From Bacteroidetes bacterium UBA7662 (GTDB lineage Bacteria; Bacteroidota; Bacteroidia; UBA7662), in the NCBI GenBank assembly GCA_002483345.1, contig DLHS01000004.1, positions 1-49,761 of the forward strand: 49,761 nt of DNA. Reading direction: 5' to 3'. Shown here one piece after another: positions 7,524-16,465 of the stretch. Every line of letters begins with the position of its first letter. Position 1 is the first letter of the stretch. The position numbers and the translations under genes were made by a program. The notes under the pieces are model-generated. The model did not search any database, was not told the DNA's origin, and saw nothing but the letters and a program-made list of their open reading frames with translations.

Positions 7524-9782
7524 ATGCTTATGAAATCCTGTTGCCTGGCCATCTGTCTGTTGCTCCAGTGGCCTTTTGCCGTGCTGGCTGGTGAGCCGGT
7601 TTCTCCCCCTGCCCGGCCGAAGGTCAGCCTTACCCTGAGTGGAGGTGGTGCCAAAGGGCTGGCCCACATCGGCGTGCTGCAGGCAATTGACAGCGCTGGT
7701 TTGACCATCGATGTTCTGACCGGAACCAGCATGGGTGCGGTAGTAGGTGCTTTGTATGCAATAGGGTATTCAGGAAAGCAGATTGATTCAATTGCCAGAA
7801 GCATAAACTGGAATACGATTTTTTCTGCGAAGCCTGAAGTGGACAGAATACCTTTTGATCAGAAACTCGAAACAGAACAACAAGCCTTTGAACTCAAGAT
7901 CAAAAGAGGAAAGGTGCAGATACCGTCGGGTTTGATAGAATCGCAGGAACTATGGCTGCTCCTGAGCGAATTGTTTCTACCGGTGTATGATCGTCCGGAG
8001 TTTTCAGAATTCAGCGTTCCTTTTAAATGTGTGGCAACCGATGTACTTACAGGGGAGCCTGTACTTCATGAAAAGGGCAATCTGACCCTCGCGGTTCGGT
8101 CGAGCATGGCCATTCCATCCCTTTTTACGGCCATCGACATGGATGGAAAAAAATTGATTGACGGCGGTGTGGTAAGAAATTTTCCGGTGCGGGATGCCAA
8201 AGAAATGGGGGCGGATTATATGATAGGGGTTAATGTGTCGGCTGCGAAAATTCCGGCAGACCAGCTGAATTCTGCTTTGGATATATTGTATCAAACAGCT
8301 TTTATCAGTTCCAGCAATGATTTTAAGGAAGAAATAAAATTGCTTGATTTGTTTATAGATATGGATCTGGGCCCCTATTCTGCTGCCAGTTTTACCAGCA
8401 GCGACAGCATACTGGAAATTGGCATCAAGGCGGGTTTGGCCTATTATCCGATGTTCAAGCGCCTGGCTGATTCGCTGAACGAGATCAGCCCCCGTAATTT
8501 TAACGCCTGTCGCCTGCCTACCGATCAGAGGTTTCTCGTGAGAGGGATAGAATTTGAAGGTTTGGAACGCACTACCCGGACTTCTGTACTGGAGCGACTG
8601 GGCATCAGCACCGGGGATTTTGTTACTGCAAAGTTTCTTTCAGATCGTATCCGGGAAGTGTACAGTACCCGGCTGTATAAGTCGGTTGTCTATACAGCCG
8701 AACCGCATCCCGAAGGGGGCGTGCGCCTGCGGTTCCGGATGCTGGAACACGCGCCTGCGGGTTTCACAGCAGGCATTCACTACAATACCTTTTCGAACAT
8801 TGCCATTTTAACCAATTATAGGGTTACCAACTGGTTTACAGATAAATCAGAAACAACTTTCCGCCTGAATCTCGGGGATAACATCCGGTTTCTGGCCAAA
8901 CAGGAGCAATATCTGGGGAAACGGCTGGGGAATAAACTCACCCTGGAGCTTCAGCACGACCGTGTTTTTAATGCCAACTATGAAGATTTCAGGCAAACCC
9001 AGAATTACAGAGAGATCAGAACATTGGTGACGGCACGCTATGACCGTAAAATAGGAACAGAGCGCATGGCGGGTATCGGCATCTCAGCGGAAACAATTTT
9101 ATGGCGGCCGCGCCTCGCGACCACCTTTGAAGTAAGACCTAACAACTCTTTTCTGACTGCTTTCTACGAGTTTAACATGAGCAGCCTGGGAACGCAGAAT
9201 TTCCCCGAGGAGGGGCTGATTTCGAATTATAAAATCGAGTATATTTTTAATCAGGAACCCAGCTTTACCCTTACAATGGGTGATTCTATGGTAGAGTTTG
9301 ACCGGACGCTGCTTACCTACAAGCCTTATTTCAGGGCTTCCTGGCGTATTGAGCAATACGCAAAACTGACCGACCGGCTCAGTACAGGCTGGAAAACCTT
9401 TGGCGGTATCAACCTAACCACCACCGAGCAGTTTTTATTTCATAACCAGTGGAATGTAGGCGGACAATACCAGCTTTTCAGAAATCAGATTCCTTTTGTC
9501 GGTTTTCGTGATTTCCAGTTTCATACGGATGGGTTTGCATCCATATTGGGGCAGTTGCAATACCGCATGCTCGACAACCTGTTTCTGATTGGACGGGGGA
9601 ATGTAGGAATTTTCGACCTGCACCGTTACAGCATTGCTTTGCCTGAGCGGATACCCTTTATTTGGGGAACCAGTATGTCGGTAGGGTATCGGTCACCGAT
9701 AGGGCCGGTGGATGTTTCGTTGAATTACAACATATCAGACCAGAGTTTCAGCGGCCAGATTAATCTGGGCTGGTGGTTTTAG
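7524..9782 (+). CDS. Patatin-like phospholipase fused to a POTRA/outer-membrane barrel (PlpD/BamA-type)
   Basis: About 750 residues with a signal peptide. The patatin domain (about 35-300) has the oxyanion motif SGGGAKG, the nucleophile elbow GTSMG and the catalytic DGG (LIDGGVVRNFP). A POTRA-like segment follows (about 330-400, FLVRGIEFEGLERT), then a surface-antigen-type barrel ending SFSGQINLGWWF with an aromatic C-terminus. This is the type Vd/PlpD layout, common in Bacteroidota, predicted to place a phospholipase at the outer membrane. The start is set by the promoter immediately upstream; the ATG at 7530 is equally possible. Confidence 0.93.
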   Translation: MLMKSCCLAICLLLQWPFAVLAGEPVSPPARPKVSLTLSGGGAKGLAHIGVLQAIDSAGLTIDVLTGTSMGAVVGALYAIGYSGKQIDSIARSINWNTIFSAKPEVDRIPFDQKLETEQQAFELKIKRGKVQIPSGLIESQELWLLLSELFLPVYDRPEFSEFSVPFKCVATDVLTGEPVLHEKGNLTLAVRSSMAIPSLFTAIDMDGKKLIDGGVVRNFPVRDAKEMGADYMIGVNVSAAKIPADQLNSALDILYQTAFISSSNDFKEEIKLLDLFIDMDLGPYSAASFTSSDSILEIGIKAGLAYYPMFKRLADSLNEISPRNFNACRLPTDQRFLVRGIEFEGLERTTRTSVLERLGISTGDFVTAKFLSDRIREVYSTRLYKSVVYTAEPHPEGGVRLRFRMLEHAPAGFTAGIHYNTFSNIAILTNYRVTNWFTDKSETTFRLNLGDNIRFLAKQEQYLGKRLGNKLTLELQHDRVFNANYEDFRQTQNYREIRTLVTARYDRKIGTERMAGIGISAETILWRPRLATTFEVRPNNSFLTAFYEFNMSSLGTQNFPEEGLISNYKIEYIFNQEPSFTLTMGDSMVEFDRTLLTYKPYFRASWRIEQYAKLTDRLSTGWKTFGGINLTTTEQFLFHNQWNVGGQYQLFRNQIPFVGFRDFQFHTDGFASILGQLQYRMLDNLFLIGRGNVGIFDLHRYSIALPERIPFIWGTSMSVGYRSPIGPVDVSLNYNISDQSFSGQINLGWWF

Positions 9783-9859
9783 GCGACGGGGAAAAGCTAG
9801 GTCTTTCCAGCTGCAGTTTTATTACATCTGTTTCAATTAAGAAGCTGAACTGTTCACCT

Positions 9860-9867
9860 TATCTTTG
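9860..9867 (+). promoter_or_regulatory. Candidate -7 box of the nrnA-FKBP pair
   Basis: TATCTTTG matches TAnnTTTG and lies only 6 nt upstream of the ATG at 9874. The transcript would be nearly or fully leaderless. No good TTG -33 element was found, so confidence is moderate. Confidence 0.5.
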
Positions 9868-9873
9868 CATCTT

Positions 9874-10890
9874 ATGCAACAAAAAGGCCTTTCAGAACTC
9901 GCTGACTTCCTTGGACAGCCACGCCGTATCGTCATCACCACCCATCACAAGCCTGATGGTGATGCCATTGGTTCTTCCCTGGGTTTGTATAATGCACTTA
10001 TGCAACTGGGTCATCAGGTGCAGGTAATTACGCCCAACGATTACGGTGAATCTTTGCAATGGATGGAAGGCAATGAAACTGTGGTGGAATATGAAGCCGA
10101 ACCGGCCAAAGCCACCGCTTTTATACAGGCGGCCGAACTGATAGCCTGCCTGGATTTTAACGACCTGAAGCGTATCAATGAGATGGGGGAGGTGGTAAAA
10201 GCAAGTCCAGCGAAAACCCTGCTCATCGACCACCACCTGGACCCGCCCGGATTCGAAGATTTCACCTTTCATCACACCGGAGCTTCAAGTACCTGCGAGC
10301 TTGTTTACGACTTTCTGCATCACATGGGTTGGGGTGATACCGTAAACAGGGCCGTAGCAAGCTGCCTTTATACGGGTATCATGACCGATACGGGTTCCTT
10401 CCGTTTTCCCTCTACCACCCCTAAAGTACACCGGGTTGTGGCCGATCTGATAGACAAAGGGGCAGACAATGGTTTTATTCACCAGGCTGTCTTCGACCAG
10501 ATGGGGGAGAATGTACTGCGCTTCCTGGGACATTGTTTTACGCATAAACTGAAAGTACTGCCTGACTATAAAACTGCTTATATCACCGTTAGTGCAGCCG
10601 AGCTGGACGCGTACGGCATACAGACCGGTGAAACCGAAGGTTTGGTGAACTACGCCCTTAATCTCAAGGGAATGAAGTTTGCCGCCCTGATCATCGACCG
10701 CTCCAAACTCGTCAAGATGTCGTTTCGTTCGAAAGGTCAGGTTCCGGCGAATGAATTCGCGAAGACCTGGTTTGAAGGAGGAGGTCACCGCAATGCGGCC
10801 GGGGGGCAGTCACAGCTTACACTTGAGGCCACCGAAGCCAGATTTTTAGAAGCACTTACTACCTTTAAGGATCATATTCTTAGCTTATGA
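9874..10890 (+). CDS. nrnA: DHH-family oligoribonuclease / pAp phosphatase (NrnA-like)
   Basis: A 338-residue DHH/DHHA1 phosphoesterase. Metal-binding motifs are visible: THHKPDGDAIGSS, the aspartate in LIACLDFND, LLIDHH, and TGIMTDTGSF. The C-terminal DHHA1 substrate-binding motif is GGGHRNAAGG. Family members degrade nano-RNAs to mononucleotides and dephosphorylate pAp in the cytoplasm. The ATG at 9874 is preferred to an in-frame TTG at 9865, which falls inside the -7 box. Its stop overlaps the start of the FKBP lipoprotein (ATGA). Confidence 0.93.
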   Translation: MQQKGLSELADFLGQPRRIVITTHHKPDGDAIGSSLGLYNALMQLGHQVQVITPNDYGESLQWMEGNETVVEYEAEPAKATAFIQAAELIACLDFNDLKRINEMGEVVKASPAKTLLIDHHLDPPGFEDFTFHHTGASSTCELVYDFLHHMGWGDTVNRAVASCLYTGIMTDTGSFRFPSTTPKVHRVVADLIDKGADNGFIHQAVFDQMGENVLRFLGHCFTHKLKVLPDYKTAYITVSAAELDAYGIQTGETEGLVNYALNLKGMKFAALIIDRSKLVKMSFRSKGQVPANEFAKTWFEGGGHRNAAGGQSQLTLEATEARFLEALTTFKDHILSL

Positions 10891-11702
10891 CCAAATTGAT
10901 GCTTGCTGCAGTGCTCCTGCTTGGCCTCACTGCCTGTTCTGCCGATCAGGACGTTCAACGGCAGAAAACCGCCAATGGCCTGGAATACGTTTTCCATGCC
11001 AATGAAGCCCCTGTTAAGGCCGAAATCGGCGATATACTGGTGGTTAATCTCAGTTATGGAACTACTGATACGACCATCTTTGATTCCCAAACGTATGGTA
11101 AACCGGTTTACATACAGCTGACTAATCCTGCCTACAGAGGAAGCCTGGAAGAAGGCCTGGCCATGCTGGGGTCAGGTGACAGCATCACTTTTTTTCTTTC
11201 AGCTGATTCGGTTTACCAGCGCATCTTCCATCAGCCCCTGCCACCTTTTGTTGAAAAAGGCAGTGAGCTGATTTTTAAAGTAGGTGTTCTGGCTGTGAAA
11301 AACGAAGACCGGGAGTTGGCCGACTGGTTCGCCAAAGCGCAAATAAGTGCAAGTCCGCGCCCCTCCGGGCTGTACATACTACCGATGAAAGCGGCTGCTG
11401 CGAATGCCAGGGCAGCGGCACCGGGATTAAAAGCCAAGGTGCATTACGCGGGATATTTGCTCGACGGGACCAAATTCGCCTCCAGTATTGACAAGGGGGA
11501 GCCGTATCAGTTTCAGATAGGTAAAGGGCAGGTGATTCCAGGTTGGGACGAAGGTATTTCTACCATGAAAGTGGGAGAGCAGGTAAGGCTCATTATACCC
11601 AGTTACCTCGCCTATGGCCCCAGAGGCTCATCTAATCTGGTTCCGCCCTATGCCACCCTTGTTTTTGAAATTGAGTTACTGGATGTGATGGAGATGCCCT
11701 GA
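10887..11702 (+). CDS. FKBP-type peptidyl-prolyl isomerase lipoprotein
   Basis: A 271-residue lipoprotein (lipobox LTAC near residue 17). Two FKBP-like units are seen. The N-terminal one (about 30-135) is divergent. The C-terminal one (about 175-268) is canonical, with VHYAGYLLDGTKFASS, GKGQVIPGWDEG, and YGPRGSSNLVPPYATLVFEIELL. It is predicted to catalyse proline isomerisation during folding of envelope proteins. Double-FKBP lipoproteins of this type are common in Bacteroidota, and some (GldI) support gliding; that role cannot be assigned here. It is translationally coupled to nrnA. Confidence 0.92.
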   Translation: MTKLMLAAVLLLGLTACSADQDVQRQKTANGLEYVFHANEAPVKAEIGDILVVNLSYGTTDTTIFDSQTYGKPVYIQLTNPAYRGSLEEGLAMLGSGDSITFFLSADSVYQRIFHQPLPPFVEKGSELIFKVGVLAVKNEDRELADWFAKAQISASPRPSGLYILPMKAAAANARAAAPGLKAKVHYAGYLLDGTKFASSIDKGEPYQFQIGKGQVIPGWDEGISTMKVGEQVRLIIPSYLAYGPRGSSNLVPPYATLVFEIELLDVMEMP

Positions 11703-12573
11703 GCGGCACTTTCGGCTTGCCAAACAGGTGCATCAGGCCTTATTTATAAAAACTTTTTAAATTCAAGGCCACAGGCACGCCGTGGCTGGCTTATCTGCAC
11801 CTCCCCCTATATCGAGGATGGAGAGTCTTTCGCTATCGGTGACGGGCTTTATTTCAGCCCTGAGTCCCATCGTCGCTGAAATTTCAATGCTGATCTTTTT
11901 TTAGTCTGAAATCAGTGGGTGAAGAAACTGTTCTGGTGTCTTGCAGGACCGGAATACAGTCAGGTACTTTATGTTAAAAATCGGAACCCTGTACTTTTGT
12001 GCTTTTTGGTTTGGTTGAAATATCTTGCCTGATTTACTTAAACAGTTTTATTGTAAAATTGTTGTTCTGACGAATTCATAGTATTAAATAAATGTATTCC
12101 CTGATAGGGAATCAACGAACATCTTCCGGGTATTTTCAGTTCCTTTTTTTATTTTTAAGTGCCTGATAATTAATAATATCAGACTTATTTGGTTCAAGGA
12201 AGGGCACTTGGGTCGGTGTTTGAAAATAATTAGTGCTTATAGGGGCTGCTATCATGTTATAGGTAATATTATTTTGATTTACTGATTATTTTTTGTAGCT
12301 TGTTAATAGGTCTTCAACAAGAAGATCATTTGCTGCTGGCTATTGTTGCAGTGCTATTTACCTGATTTTCTGCAAACAGGTAAACATAGAGTCAAATTGA
12401 GGCAGAGATAACGCAGTGGCTGAAAGCTTTTCTAACGGGAACGTTCAGCATGATATTCCTTCATCGCGTCAAAGCGGATGTATCAGCAATACACAAATCT
12501 CCAGTAAATCATTTTGATTTTTAACGGCGGCGTTTTGACCGACCAAGGGCGGAAGACCAACTTGAAACCCTAA
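11703..12573 (+). other. 870-nt intergenic region without a convincing gene
   Basis: AT-rich and stop-rich in all frames. It holds several small inverted repeats: GGCCTT...AAGGCC at 11736-11770 with a nested ATTTA/TAAAT pair, GCCAC...GTGGC at 11768-11786, TGATA...TATCA around 12165, and TACCTG...CAGGTA near 12358-12382. An isolated TACTTTTG (11992-11999) matches the -7 consensus about 580 nt before the AraC-type gene. A long leader or a small RNA is possible, but nothing specific was recognised. Confidence 0.5.
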
Positions 12574-13143
12574 ATGGTTAATATGAATATATTTATTAAG
12601 TACATGGTAAGCATGCGATGTAAAATGGTGGTTGAGGCGGAGCTGGAACTGGCCGGCATCCAATTTAACCATATCGATTTAGGTTGTGTAACACTTCCGG
12701 TGGGGCTTACGGATCAGCAACACCAGCAACTGAAAAGAAGTCTGCTTCAGTATGGATTGGAATTAATGGACAACAAGGAGGCCATTCTGGTAGAAAGAAT
12801 CAAGAATGTAATCATTGAGATGGTTCACTATGCAGACGAATTGCCTAAAGAGAACTATTCAGATTTTATTAGTCATAAGTTGAAATATGATTATACCTAT
12901 CTGTCGAATATTTTCTCCAGGGTAAAAGGAACAACTATCCAGCAGTACATCATTAAACACAGGATTGAAAAAGTAAAAGAGCTGTTGTTGTATGATGAAT
13001 TGAATCTCACCGAAATCTCTTACCAGATGCAATACAGCAGTGTGGCCCATTTGTCCAATCAGTTCAAAAAAGTAACAGGCCTTACGCCTTCTTATTTTAA
13101 GATGCTGAAGACACAAAGAATGGCCAATCTGGAGAGTTTCTGA
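12574..13143 (+). CDS. AraC-type regulator with an HMA-like N-terminus
   Basis: A 189-residue protein. The C-terminal part (about 85-185) is an AraC DNA-binding domain: YLSNIFSRVKGTTIQQYI, then LTEISYQMQYSSVAHLSNQFKKVTGLTPSYFK with both helix-turn-helix units. The N-terminal part (about 5-75) resembles a heavy-metal-associated ferredoxin-like fold, with SMRCKMVVEAEL where the metal loop MxCxxC would be; only one cysteine remains. It opens the stress-type cluster and is the likely local regulator. The start at 12574 or the ATG three codons on (12583) are both possible. Confidence 0.82.
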   Translation: MVNMNIFIKYMVSMRCKMVVEAELELAGIQFNHIDLGCVTLPVGLTDQQHQQLKRSLLQYGLELMDNKEAILVERIKNVIIEMVHYADELPKENYSDFISHKLKYDYTYLSNIFSRVKGTTIQQYIIKHRIEKVKELLLYDELNLTEISYQMQYSSVAHLSNQFKKVTGLTPSYFKMLKTQRMANLESF

Positions 13144-13347
13144 CAGCAAGACTGCGGAGAGAACTGCCGGTAGAAACCAGGAGTGGGGATGAACAGAAGC
13201 TACGGCTACGTTAGGCGTGAATTATGCAAATAACGGATCATATACTGTAACAATATCCTTTAGAAATGTGATGATCTTTATGCATAAGGTAATGTGCATT
13301 TTCAGCATAACCACTCCTGGTCAAACCAATATTAATCAATTACTATT

Positions 13348-13788
13348 ATGAAAATTGTATTTCAAAGAATGGCGCTGCTGGCGTTTTTTTCTCTTTCAAT
13401 CCTGACAGCTTGTAATAATTCCGAGCGTAAACTTGAAAATGCGGAAGATAATGTAGAAGAAGCCAATGAAGATCTGGACGATGCGCGGGAAGACTATGCA
13501 GAAGATGTCGCGATGTATCGTAAAATCAATGCCGAGCGCATAGCGGCAAATAACAAGAGCATACAGGAGTTCAATGAGCGTATGGCGCAGGATAAGGCCA
13601 TCGCAACAGATGATTACCGCAAGAAAATTGCGGACATTAATCAGAAAAATACCGATCTGCAAAAAAGAATAGATGGGTATGAGATGGACAATAAGGATAA
13701 CTGGGAAATCTTCAAGGCTGAATTCAACAAAGACATGGATGCACTCTCGGAGGCGTTTGAAAGCCTGAAAACAGACAAAAAGAAGTAG
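13348..13788 (+). CDS. Coiled-coil lipoprotein, unknown function
   Basis: A 146-residue lipoprotein (LTAC near residue 22). After the lipobox the protein is highly charged and predicted almost entirely helical, with a heptad-like EDNVEEANEDLDDAREDY segment and a longer helix to the lysine-rich C-terminus. It stands alone between the AraC-type regulator and a well-formed terminator. No catalytic motif was seen; a periplasmic spacer or stress-sensing role would be a guess. Confidence 0.8.
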   Translation: MKIVFQRMALLAFFSLSILTACNNSERKLENAEDNVEEANEDLDDAREDYAEDVAMYRKINAERIAANNKSIQEFNERMAQDKAIATDDYRKKIADINQKNTDLQKRIDGYEMDNKDNWEIFKAEFNKDMDALSEAFESLKTDKKK

Positions 13789-13812
13789 AGCCTAATTACA
13801 AAGACACATTAC

Positions 13813-13859
13813 GCTCTGGCAAAAATGGCAAGTCTGTTCTTTTTGTCAGGGCATTTTTT
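13813..13859 (+). terminator. Intrinsic terminator after the coiled-coil lipoprotein
   Basis: A 13-bp stem pairs 13813-13825 with 13840-13852 (two G-U pairs), followed directly by six T residues at 13854-13859. It lies 25 nt past the stop codon and separates this gene from the rest of the cluster. Confidence 0.8.
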
Positions 13860-13960
13860 ATTACAGAAATGACCGGAATCTGCCATTTTCTTTACCATTA
13901 TGACGTTTATCCGGACTGTTTTAGTTGTTATAAATGAGCAAAAAATTTTAAACCAAGTGT

Positions 13961-14302
13961 ATGAAAATTACCCCTGCACAAGTTGCATCCGATTACATTT
14001 TGAAGCAAACAGCTATATACCAAAACGGGACTCCGGAAAAGACCGGGAAGACTGTTAAGGTTAATAAACTGGCCCGGAGTCGGGAAGAAATCAATGCCAG
14101 AATTTTAAAAGTTACCATGGCTATCCGAAACAATTACCCGGAACTGGCACAACATCTGGATGAAGTTCCCGTTTTACTCAACAACAAGGTTCAGACAGCG
14201 GTGAGTCTGGCGCAATTATCCGCCTACTGCGACACCCTGAACTCGCTTTTAGATAGTTACGTGCTTTCTGTAGCACACAGGATTAAAACCACAAACCTTT
14301 GA
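13961..14302 (+). CDS. Hypothetical protein, 113 residues
   Basis: A small protein without signal peptide or membrane helix. The first 35 residues are lysine-rich and probably flexible; the remainder (about 40-110) looks helical, with leucines at regular spacing. It sits in the stress-type cluster, in the same direction as its neighbours. No family was recognised. The ATG at 13961 gives a plausible MKITPAQVAS start. Coding status is supported by its position and amino-acid composition only. Confidence 0.6.
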   Translation: MKITPAQVASDYILKQTAIYQNGTPEKTGKTVKVNKLARSREEINARILKVTMAIRNNYPELAQHLDEVPVLLNNKVQTAVSLAQLSAYCDTLNSLLDSYVLSVAHRIKTTNL

Positions 14303-14440
14303 ATGGCTGGTTACAGCGCTTGGGTAGCTGCTTGCAACTGTGAAAGATGCAAAAATCTACCGTTGCAATGTAAGGCATTGGTCTGCCTGGCCAGACATCT
14401 TTGTGTATAGTAATGTTGTTAAAATCTAAATCGCAAAATC

Positions 14441-15073
14441 ATGTATAAAAGAATCATAGCTGCAGCGATTTGTGTACTGGGTACCGCTGGTATCTCACAA
14501 GCGCAATTAAGTCCGGATAACAGACTTTCTATAGGTGCGAAAGTAGGTTTTAACTATTCCAATGTCTGGGATGAGGAGGGTCAGGATTTCAGAGCCGACC
14601 CCAAACTCGGATTTGTCGGTGGTGGTTTTTTAAGTATTCCGCTGACAGATTTGTTTGGTTTCCAACCAGAGTTTTTGATATCTCAAAAAGGCTTCCAGGG
14701 TTCTGGCAGTCTCCTGGGGACACCTTACTCCTTTTCCAGAACATCCACGCATATTGATATCCCCTTGCAGCTGATGATCAGACCTGTTCCTGCTATTACA
14801 TTGCTGGTGGGTCCTCAGTTTTCCTATTTGCTGTCGACCAAAAACGTTTATTCGCTTGGTTCAATTACTTCGGCACAGGAGGAACAATTTAATAACGATA
14901 ACCTCAGAAAAAATATGCTCGGATTCGTCATGGGCGCTGATGTATCAGTCTCTCACTTTGTAGTCTCCGGTAAGTTGGGTTGGGATTTCCAGCATAACCA
15001 CGGTGATGGAACCGCGAGTACACCCCGCTATAAAAACAGGTGGATACAACTTGCGCTGGGATTCCGGCTCTGA
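14441..15073 (+). CDS. PorT-like outer-membrane beta-barrel protein
   Basis: A 210-residue protein with a Sec signal ending ISQAQ. The body shows alternating strands typical of the PorT/OMP_b-brl family: RLSIGAKVGFNYSN, LGFVGGGFLSIPL, LQPEF-like FGFQPEFLISQKG, IDIPLQLMIR and a C-terminal WIQLALGFRL. It is expected to form an eight-stranded barrel in the outer membrane. Members of this family beside YtxH and lmo0937-type genes suggest an envelope-stress role, which is inference. Confidence 0.87.
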   Translation: MYKRIIAAAICVLGTAGISQAQLSPDNRLSIGAKVGFNYSNVWDEEGQDFRADPKLGFVGGGFLSIPLTDLFGFQPEFLISQKGFQGSGSLLGTPYSFSRTSTHIDIPLQLMIRPVPAITLLVGPQFSYLLSTKNVYSLGSITSAQEEQFNNDNLRKNMLGFVMGADVSVSHFVVSGKLGWDFQHNHGDGTASTPRYKNRWIQLALGFRL

Positions 15074-15116
15074 GCAACAACATAATGCCTGAAACAGAAA
15101 TTTTAAAACAACAGCC

Positions 15117-15272
15117 ATGGGAAATTTACTTTATACAATTGCAGTCGTGCTCGTCATTCTCTGGGCCATAGGATTTCTGGGCTACCATGCCGGAGGTTTG
15201 ATCCATATATTATTGGTGATAGCGCTTATTTCGGTGATTCTCAGGATAATACAGGGAAGAAAACCTGTTTAG
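15117..15272 (+). CDS. lmo0937-family membrane micro-protein
   Basis: A 51-residue protein starting MGNLLYTIAVVLVILW. It has two predicted membrane helices (about 5-22 and 27-44) joined by GYHAGG, and ends in IQGRKPV. The pattern matches the short lmo0937/DUF5670 family found in stress clusters of Bacteroidota. The function is unknown. It lies 44 nt after the PorT-like gene and about 50 nt before the YtxH gene, probably in one transcript. Confidence 0.85.
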   Translation: MGNLLYTIAVVLVILWAIGFLGYHAGGLIHILLVIALISVILRIIQGRKPV

Positions 15273-15321
15273 AAACAGGATAATGTATTTTTTTACAACC
15301 ATCAATCAAAATAAAATAGTC

Positions 15322-15597
15322 ATGAATACAGGAAAATTAATTGTAGGCATATTTGCCGGTGTAGCCGTAGGTGCTGCTTTAGGTGTATTATTTGCACCGA
15401 ATAAAGGTAGTGTAACCCGGAAAAAGATCAGCCGGAAGGGTAGTGATATGACGGAGGATCTGCATGATAAGTTCTCAGAACTGATTGAGACCCTGACCAG
15501 TAAGTTTGAAGACCTGAAGGCAGAAGCCGCGCATATGGCAGACAAAGTCAGCCGGAAAGCGAAAGACGCTGAAGAAGAACTGAAAGCAGCAAAGTAA
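15322..15597 (+). CDS. YtxH domain-containing protein
   Basis: A 91-residue protein starting MNTGKLIVGIF. It has an N-terminal glycine/alanine-rich membrane helix (GIFAGVAVGAALGVLFAPNKGS), the YtxH signature, followed by a charged helical tail (about 35-91). YtxH proteins are linked to general stress responses; the molecular role is unclear. The ATG at 15322 starts right at the family's N-terminus, so the longer reading frame from 15283 is not used. Confidence 0.85.
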   Translation: MNTGKLIVGIFAGVAVGAALGVLFAPNKGSVTRKKISRKGSDMTEDLHDKFSELIETLTSKFEDLKAEAAHMADKVSRKAKDAEEELKAAK

Positions 15598-15679
15598 TGA
15601 AAAACCTGTCTGGACTTCTGTTCTGAGTTATTCAGGCCTGGTTTAGCAGTATATCCGATTAAATAATAGTCATTGAAAT

Positions 15680-16042
15680 ATGGAAAAACCTGCCGGCATA
15701 TTTGAAACGCTGATTCAGCGGTTCATCGCGTATGGTCGTACAACATGGGAGTTAACCAAATTCCAGTTCATAGGTTTGGTCGCCGGATGGTTAGCTTCTG
15801 TGTTGTCATATTTCATCGTTTTTTTCGCTCTGGCCACTTTTATGGGCTTGTTGAATATAGGCATAGCCCTGTGGCTGGGCGAAAAAATGGGGGCGGCTTA
15901 TTTGGGTTTTCTGGCGCTGGCTGGATTTTACCTGGTAGTCACCTTGCTTTTGGGCATATTTATGCGGAAACGTTTTAAAAATCTGATAGCTGATTTTTTC
16001 ATCAGAAAAATTTTAAGCAAAACCGATGGTAACGAATCCTAA
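15680..16042 (+). CDS. Holin-like superfamily III (DUF1469) membrane protein
   Basis: A 120-residue protein with an amphipathic N-terminus (FETLIQRFIAYGRTTWELTKFQ), two long hydrophobic helices (about 45-68 and 78-98) and a basic tail. This is the layout of the chromosomal 'phage holin family' proteins of Bacteroidota stress clusters. There are no phage genes nearby, so lysis is unlikely. Its last 17 nt overlap the next gene, pointing to co-translation. Confidence 0.75.
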   Translation: MEKPAGIFETLIQRFIAYGRTTWELTKFQFIGLVAGWLASVLSYFIVFFALATFMGLLNIGIALWLGEKMGAAYLGFLALAGFYLVVTLLLGIFMRKRFKNLIADFFIRKILSKTDGNES

Positions 16043-16436
16043 AAACAGGGCGGAGCTCCAACTGGCTATTACCCAGCTTAAAAGGCAGCAGGATCTGGAT
16101 CTTGAATTACTGGAAGAACAGGTTCAGGAGGTTTATACCAGTCTGAAGCCCATAAATCTGGTTAAAAGCACACTCAAACAAGCCAGTTCACCTGAAAATA
16201 TACTGGATATCCTGAAAAGTACTTCCATTGGCCTTACCGCCAGTTATTTTTCCAGGCGTCTCTTTGGTACCCAGGGCAACCATCCGCTTAAAAGCCTGCT
16301 TGGAACGGTATTGATGTTTGGGGCCACCAACCTCATCGCTAAAAACCCGGGAACCGCTATCAGCGCGGTCGGGAAAATAATAGAATTTATCAAAAGCAAA
16401 TTTTCAACCGATAAGCGCGACCAGCCCGGTACCTGA
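16026..16436 (+). CDS. Hypothetical protein coupled to the holin-like gene
   Basis: A 136-residue protein. The N-terminal half is helical and charged (residues 5-45). The second half has a hydrophobic, glycine-containing stretch (about 75-110, including LLGTVLMFGATNLIA) and a lysine-rich tail. It overlaps the end of the holin-like gene by 17 nt. This pairing suggests a functional unit at the membrane. The family is not recognised. Confidence 0.75.
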   Translation: MVTNPKNRAELQLAITQLKRQQDLDLELLEEQVQEVYTSLKPINLVKSTLKQASSPENILDILKSTSIGLTASYFSRRLFGTQGNHPLKSLLGTVLMFGATNLIAKNPGTAISAVGKIIEFIKSKFSTDKRDQPGT

Positions 16437-16465
16437 TGCCTTGACCGCGTGATGCTGTTAATTGT

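Noticed and set aside
12469..12672. Small minus-strand ORF of 67 residues near the AraC-type regulator
   Set aside because: It overlaps the start of the regulator gene in antisense and shows no recognisable features.
15680..16042. Prophage remnant suggested by the holin-like protein
   Set aside because: No endolysin, structural or integrase genes are nearby; DUF1469 proteins are common in chromosomal stress clusters.
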